Below, in pieces: positions 6,825 through 11,363 of a stretch of 11,363 bases of DNA (position 1 is the stretch's first letter; the number at the start of each line of letters is the position of its first letter). The position numbers and the translations under genes are program-made. A model generated the notes under the pieces. That model searched no databases and was not told the DNA's origin. It was given only the letters and a program-made list of their open reading frames with translations. Source of the DNA: JBKJTP01 sp046590195 (GTDB lineage Bacteria > Bacteroidota > Ignavibacteria > Palsa-1295); contig JBKJTP010000312.1 in NCBI GenBank assembly GCA_046590195.1, forward strand, positions 1 to 11,363, read 5' to 3'.

Positions 6825-8081
6825 ATGCGATTCACATTACGATCGATCGTTCTTGGGCTTGCGATATTGGTACTAGCCACAAGCGCTAATGCACAGGGCT
6901 CATCATATAACTTCATCGGCTTTGGCGACCCAGTGATCTCGCGTCATGCGCACATCGAAGGCGTTGGCGGAGCAGGAACTGGTCTCGCAGATGGCAGAAT
7001 GGTCAGCGATCTCAATCCTGCGAGCTGGAGCTGGTTGACGCGGGCGAGGCTCGAGACATCATTCAGGTTCGAGCGTGTAACTTCAGATCTCAACGCTGCG
7101 ACTGCAGTGGGCAATGACTTCCGCTTTAACGGCTTAGCTTTCGGTGCGCCTATCGGCACCAGCATGAAGGCATCGCTGGCACTAGGCTTTGCACCGCTCA
7201 CGAATGCGAGCTACCAGATCGAACAAGCTGATTCAACTGCAAAGCGCTCATACGTGAGCGAAGGCGGCATCAGTCTTGGATACATCGGCGCGAGCTTCAT
7301 GCCGACGCCAGGACTCGCGATCGGCGGCAAACTCGATCTGCTCTTCGGAAATGTACGTCATCTTTCTGAGTTGACATTCCAAGGCGACAATAGACCTGCA
7401 ACGAGCCAATTCCAACGCGATTATTCTGTCAACGGGTTGCGTGGCAGCTTTGGACTGCTCCTGCACAGCGATTCGCTCATGCCGTCGTTGAGCGGATTCA
7501 TGCTAGGCATCGGATATTCGACAAGCTCATCGCTCGTAGTTAAGCGCAGGACTTCGGCTCTTGCCGCGATCAATGATACAACGCTTGAGACGGAGGGTGA
7601 AGGATTCTATCCAGGCTCGATCTCTGCGGGTCTGACCTATACACTCGATCGACGTTATCGCATACTTGCGGACGTGATCACTCAGGATTTTTCTCAGGCC
7701 ATTCTCTACGCCGAGGATGCATCGGTCGGTGATCCGAACATGCAGGCGTTCATGCGCACCTCTATCGGCTTCGAGAAGGTCGCGAACATGAGCAACGAGT
7801 TTGGCTCAGATGGCGGGCTCTCGCGATGGGCGTTGCGCGCAGGTGCGTTCTTCGCAACGACACCATTCGCTCCCGCAGGAACAGGCGGCGTCGGCGAGAT
7901 CGGCGGCTCGGTTGGGGTCGGTATCCCGATGTCTGCTGAGTCCTTGCTTGATCTTTCTCTGACCGTAGGTCAGCGCACACCGACGAATGCCAACACTGGT
8001 GCATCTGATCTCTTTATGCGTTTCGGCCTGAGCCTTGGACTTGCAGAGCGCTGGTTCGTACCAACCCGAAGAGAGGACTGA
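6825..8081 (+). CDS. Outer membrane beta-barrel protein, FadL/PorV-like
   Basis: This 418-residue protein has a Sec signal peptide with a probable cleavage after ANA (21-23), leaving an N-terminal Gln. The mature part shows the FadL-superfamily hatch signature: GVGGAGTGLADG (47-57) followed by SDLNPASWSW (61-70). After this come many alternating amphipathic strands such as LSGFMLGIGYS, GSISAGLTYTL, RILADVITQDFS and MRFGLSLGLAERWFV; the aromatic-rich last strand is usual for FadL-type proteins of this group. Family members carry hydrophobic compounds across the outer membrane; the related PorV and PorQ serve type IX secretion. Which role applies here cannot be read from the sequence. The start codon lies one base after the lipoprotein stop, with no evident ribosome site, so translation is probably coupled. 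The rpiB gene follows after five bases. Confidence 0.82.
   Translation: MRFTLRSIVLGLAILVLATSANAQGSSYNFIGFGDPVISRHAHIEGVGGAGTGLADGRMVSDLNPASWSWLTRARLETSFRFERVTSDLNAATAVGNDFRFNGLAFGAPIGTSMKASLALGFAPLTNASYQIEQADSTAKRSYVSEGGISLGYIGASFMPTPGLAIGGKLDLLFGNVRHLSELTFQGDNRPATSQFQRDYSVNGLRGSFGLLLHSDSLMPSLSGFMLGIGYSTSSSLVVKRRTSALAAINDTTLETEGEGFYPGSISAGLTYTLDRRYRILADVITQDFSQAILYAEDASVGDPNMQAFMRTSIGFEKVANMSNEFGSDGGLSRWALRAGAFFATTPFAPAGTGGVGEIGGSVGVGIPMSAESLLDLSLTVGQRTPTNANTGASDLFMRFGLSLGLAERWFVPTRRED
8071..8077 (+). promoter_or_regulatory. Ribosome binding site of rpiB inside the preceding gene
   Basis: GAGAGGA lies nine bases before the rpiB ATG and overlaps the last codons of the barrel gene. It supports the ATG at 8087 as the start and indicates co-translation within one transcript. 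Confidence 0.7.
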
Positions 8082-8086
8082 TCCGG

Positions 8087-8518
8087 ATGAAGGTAGCACT
8101 TGCAAGCGATCACGCTGGGTTTAGGTACAAAGAGCTCGCCAAAGAGTATCTTAAGCAACTTGGGCACGAGGTAGTCGATTACGGCACAACGTCCGAAGAG
8201 CGCGCAGATTACCCGGACTTCGCGCATCTTGCGTCCGAGGGCATTCTCAACGGGGAAGCTGAGCGCGGAGTATTCGTCTGTGGCAGTGGCATCGGGATCT
8301 CGATCGCTGCTAATCGTCATAAGGGCATTCGCGCAGTCGATGCTGTGACAGAAGAGATGGCGCAGCTTTCACGTGAGCACAACGATGCGAATGTGCTTGC
8401 GCTCGGAGAGCGATTGGTCGATTGGGAAACCGCAAAGAAGATCATCGATCGCTTCTTTGCAACAGAGTTTGAAGGTGGCCGACATCTGGGCCGCGTCGAG
8501 AAGATAGACAATTGTTAA
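8087..8518 (+). CDS. rpiB: Ribose-5-phosphate isomerase B
   Basis: This 143-residue protein interconverts ribose 5-phosphate and ribulose 5-phosphate in the non-oxidative pentose phosphate pathway, in the cytoplasm, and usually works as a dimer. Family motifs are all present: SDHAGF with D8 and H9 at the N-terminus, DYPDFA (41-46), the active-site Cys in CGSGIGISIAAN (C65), SREHNDANVL with H98, N99 and D100, and FEGGRHLGRVEKI, where R132 and R136 fit the phosphate-binding arginines. The length is normal and no residue expected for catalysis is missing. Some RpiB-family proteins act on galactose 6-phosphate or allose 6-phosphate (LacAB, AlsI), but the HND and GRH features match the ribose enzyme. 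The start is fixed by a GAGAGGA ribosome site nine bases upstream. glyA follows closely. Confidence 0.95.
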   Translation: MKVALASDHAGFRYKELAKEYLKQLGHEVVDYGTTSEERADYPDFAHLASEGILNGEAERGVFVCGSGIGISIAANRHKGIRAVDAVTEEMAQLSREHNDANVLALGERLVDWETAKKIIDRFFATEFEGGRHLGRVEKIDNC

Positions 8519-8524
8519 GCGAGT

Positions 8525-8529
8525 AGGAG
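8525..8529 (+). promoter_or_regulatory. Ribosome binding site deciding the glyA start
   Basis: AGGAG is seven bases before the ATG at 8537 but only four before the in-frame GTG at 8534. The spacing favours the ATG, so the one-codon longer reading is not used. Confidence 0.7.
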
Positions 8530-8536
8530 AAGAGTG

Positions 8537-9829
8537 ATGTTACGTGACACCGAATTATTCAGCACATTAGACAGAGAACTTGAGCGCCAACAGACTGGAC
8601 TTGAGCTGATTGCCAGTGAGAATTTCGTCTCTCGTGCTGTGCTTCAGGCCCAGGGAAGTGTACTGACAAATAAGTACGCTGAGGGCTATCCAGGCAAGCG
8701 CTACTATGGTGGTTGCGAGATCGTCGATATCACCGAAAACATCGCTCGCGACCGTGCCAAGAAGCTCTATGGGGCTGAATACGCCAACGTGCAGCCGCAC
8801 TCCGGTTCGCAAGCGAACATGGCTGTGTACTTCACATTCCTAAAGCCGGGTGACACCGTGCTCGGAATGAACCTCGCGCATGGCGGGCACCTCACTCACG
8901 GCCATCCTGCAAACTTCAGCGGACAGCTTTACAAGTTTACCGCGTATGGCGTCAGCAAAGAAACTGGCTACATCGATTATGATGACGTTGAAGCAAAGGC
9001 CAAAGAGCACAAGCCGAAAATGATCACGGTGGGCGCAAGTGCCTACTCTCGTGATATAGACTTCGCTCGCTTTCGTGCGATCGCTGATTCAGTTGGTGCA
9101 TACCTCATGTGTGATATGGCGCATCCTGCCGGACTCATCGCAAAGGGGCATCTCACCAGCCCATTGCCGCACTGTCACGTTGTTACATCCACAACGCACA
9201 AGACGCTCCGCGGACCTCGCGGCGGTATGATCCTGCTCGGTAAAGACTTCGAGAACACCTGGGGTGCTATCGCGCCAAAGTCAGGCCGCACGAAGATGGT
9301 GTCCGAGTTGATCGATTCGATGGTTATGCCTGGTATCCAAGGCGGACCATTGATGCATGTGATCGCAGCAAAGGCCGTAGCCTATGGTGAAGCATTGACA
9401 GATGAATTCACAACATACGGTGCGCAGGTCATCAAGAATGCGCAGCGCCTGGCATCAGAACTTGTCAATAAGGGATTTTATATCATCAGTGGCGGCACAG
9501 ACAATCATCTGATGCTTGCAGACCTTCGTCCGAAGAACATCACAGGCAAAGCTGCCGAAGAAGCGCTAGACAAGGCGGCGATCACTGTGAATAAGAACGC
9601 CGTGCCTTATGATGACAAGTCTGCAATGATCACGAGTGGTATCCGCATCGGTACAGCAGCTGTCACAACTCGCGGCATGAAGGAAGCAGAGATGACGATC
9701 ATCGCTGGCCTGATCGATCGTGTTGTATCGAATCATGAGTCCGAGCAGGTCTTGACTGACGTGCGTGAAGAGGTTCGCACGCTGACATCGAAATTTCCGC
9801 TCTACGCGGATGCGCTGAATGAAGCGTAA
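8537..9829 (+). CDS. glyA: Serine hydroxymethyltransferase
   Basis: This 430-residue PLP enzyme converts serine and tetrahydrofolate to glycine and 5,10-methylene-tetrahydrofolate, the main source of one-carbon units. The N-terminal ELIASENFVS (23-32) and the conserved KYAEGYPGKRYYGGCE (46-61) are present. VQPHSGSQAN (85-94), CDMAHPAGLIAKG with the PLP-contacting Asp (192-204), and TSTTHKTLRGPRGG with Schiff-base lysine K222 complete the active site. The stretch IAPKSGRTKMVSELIDSMV before MPGIQGGP, in place of the short segment seen in E. coli, resembles the Bacteroidota/Chlorobi version of the enzyme. The length is normal and it appears intact. The protein is cytoplasmic and usually a dimer or tetramer. 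It lies 18 bases after rpiB and 26 bases before tatC, most likely in the same transcript; I see no metabolic reason specific to this neighbourhood. Confidence 0.97.
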   Translation: MLRDTELFSTLDRELERQQTGLELIASENFVSRAVLQAQGSVLTNKYAEGYPGKRYYGGCEIVDITENIARDRAKKLYGAEYANVQPHSGSQANMAVYFTFLKPGDTVLGMNLAHGGHLTHGHPANFSGQLYKFTAYGVSKETGYIDYDDVEAKAKEHKPKMITVGASAYSRDIDFARFRAIADSVGAYLMCDMAHPAGLIAKGHLTSPLPHCHVVTSTTHKTLRGPRGGMILLGKDFENTWGAIAPKSGRTKMVSELIDSMVMPGIQGGPLMHVIAAKAVAYGEALTDEFTTYGAQVIKNAQRLASELVNKGFYIISGGTDNHLMLADLRPKNITGKAAEEALDKAAITVNKNAVPYDDKSAMITSGIRIGTAAVTTRGMKEAEMTIIAGLIDRVVSNHESEQVLTDVREEVRTLTSKFPLYADALNEA

Positions 9830-9855
9830 ACTAGAGTGTCGCTAAGTTCTCCCTG

Positions 9856-10640
9856 ATGCCCCAACCAACCGAACTACCACCACGCGGCACTGCCGAGATG
9901 TCCGTCTGGGATCATCTCGAAGAACTGCGTTGGGTTGTTGTTCGCGCGGTGATCGGTATCATCGTCGGCATTATCATCTGTGCTATCTTTGGCGATTTCA
10001 TCCTGAAGGAGATCGTCCTCGCACCGGCGCAACGCACGTCGCCGCCGATGAAGCTGATCAACACCGAGGTGTTCGGACAGCTCTCGCTCTACATGATGGT
10101 CGCGATATGGGGCGGAGTGATCCTCTCATTCCCGTACACTCTGATCTCGATCTGGCAGTTCATCGCACCGGGATTGCATAAGCATGAGAAGAAATACGTC
10201 GCGCAACTGAGCTTCTTTACTACACTGCTCTTCGTGCTCGGAATGTCGTTCGCATATTTCGTCATGTTGCCAATGTCGCTCGACTTTGCAGTGGAGTTCG
10301 GTACGCTCGACATCGCGAATCTCGTCGACATCGGAAAGTATCTCTCGTTGTTCTTGCAGGTAATCATCTTGAGTGGGCTCATCTTCGAACTCCCGGCCGT
10401 CTCGTACTTTCTCTCGAAGATGGGCATCCTGACGCCCGCCTTCATGCGCCATTACCGCAGACACACGATCGTAGTGCTGCTCTTGATCTCCGCGATACTT
10501 TCGCCAGGTGGAAATCCACTGCTGCAGCTGGTGCTGTTCGTCCCGTTGTGGGCATTGTTCGAGATCAGCATCGGATCAAGCGCACTCGTCGAACGCAAGC
10601 GCCGCAAGGCCGAGATTGCAAATGGAGGGACGCCAGCCTG

Positions 10641-10641
<1 letters not shown>
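9856..10641 (+). CDS. tatC: Sec-independent (twin-arginine) translocase subunit TatC
   Basis: This 261-residue inner-membrane protein is the receptor component of the Tat system, which exports folded proteins carrying twin-arginine signals. The family start MSVWDHLEELRWVVVRA is at residues 15-31. The first periplasmic loop ends before FPYTLISIWQFIAPGL (92-107), followed by HKHEKK with the conserved Glu E111, equivalent to E. coli E103. GLIFELPAV has E178 before the fifth transmembrane segment, and the late motif ILSPGGNPLLQ (214-224) is typical. About six hydrophobic segments are visible. The 14 residues before M15 are an extension of no recognised function; M15 is an alternative start, and neither start has a good ribosome site. 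No tatA or tatB gene is in the window. The stop codon overlaps the next ATG by one base (TGATG). Confidence 0.95.

Positions 10642-11363
<722 letters not shown>

Noticed and set aside
7762..8320. Several open frames on the minus strand opposite the barrel gene and rpiB
   Set aside because: They are shadows of strongly supported plus-strand genes, are rich in Arg and Ser, and have no ribosome sites or family resemblance.
8534..8536. GTG one codon before the glyA ATG as start
   Set aside because: The AGGAG site is only four bases from the GTG but seven from the ATG, so the ATG is favoured.
9898..9900. Internal Met (residue 15) as the true tatC start
   Set aside because: It fits the family start, but there is no better ribosome site than at 9856; kept only as an alternative.

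Overview
The window looks like chromosomal DNA from a member of the Bacteroidota/Chlorobi (FCB) assemblage, possibly a Kapabacteria- or Ignavibacteria-like lineage. The pointers are a secreted protein with a type IX secretion (T9SS/Por) C-terminal sorting domain, a Bacteroidota-style serine hydroxymethyltransferase, a FadL/PorV-like outer membrane barrel, and a lipoprotein resembling DUF4270/DNRLRE proteins placed next to glycogen synthase. GC content is moderate (a little above half by eye), and the word GATC is conspicuously common. The phylum-level call is an inference from protein families, not from a phylogenetic marker.

Layout: (i) 1-555, the 3' end of dnaE (DNA polymerase III alpha), then trxA (661-999), both on +. 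(ii) 1000-1304, a convergent intergenic region holding a trxA terminator hairpin, a 175-bp imperfect inverted-repeat element (1060-1234), and a strong terminator for the opposite-strand gene. (iii) 1305-3587 on -, a 760-residue secreted protein built of five degenerate Ig-like modules plus a T9SS sorting domain. (iv) 3588-3930, a divergent intergenic region with no convincing gene. (v) 3931-11363 on +, glgA, then after 130 bp a tightly packed series: lipoprotein, FadL-like barrel, rpiB, glyA, tatC and a polyprenyl diphosphate synthase cut by the window end.

Within the last block, gaps between genes are 1, 5, 18, 26 and -1 bases, which argues for one transcript from the lipoprotein gene onward. 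Most of these genes are housekeeping: pentose phosphate interconversion, one-carbon/serine metabolism, Tat export and isoprenoid side-chain synthesis. The least understood part is the lipoprotein/barrel pair, separated by one base, which may form an outer-membrane unit. The secreted T9SS substrate upstream is the other poorly known protein. I found no CRISPR array, transposase, phage gene, tRNA or rRNA. The window is mostly ordinary core genome; the features most worth a second look are the inverted-repeat element, the modular T9SS protein and the lipoprotein/barrel pair.
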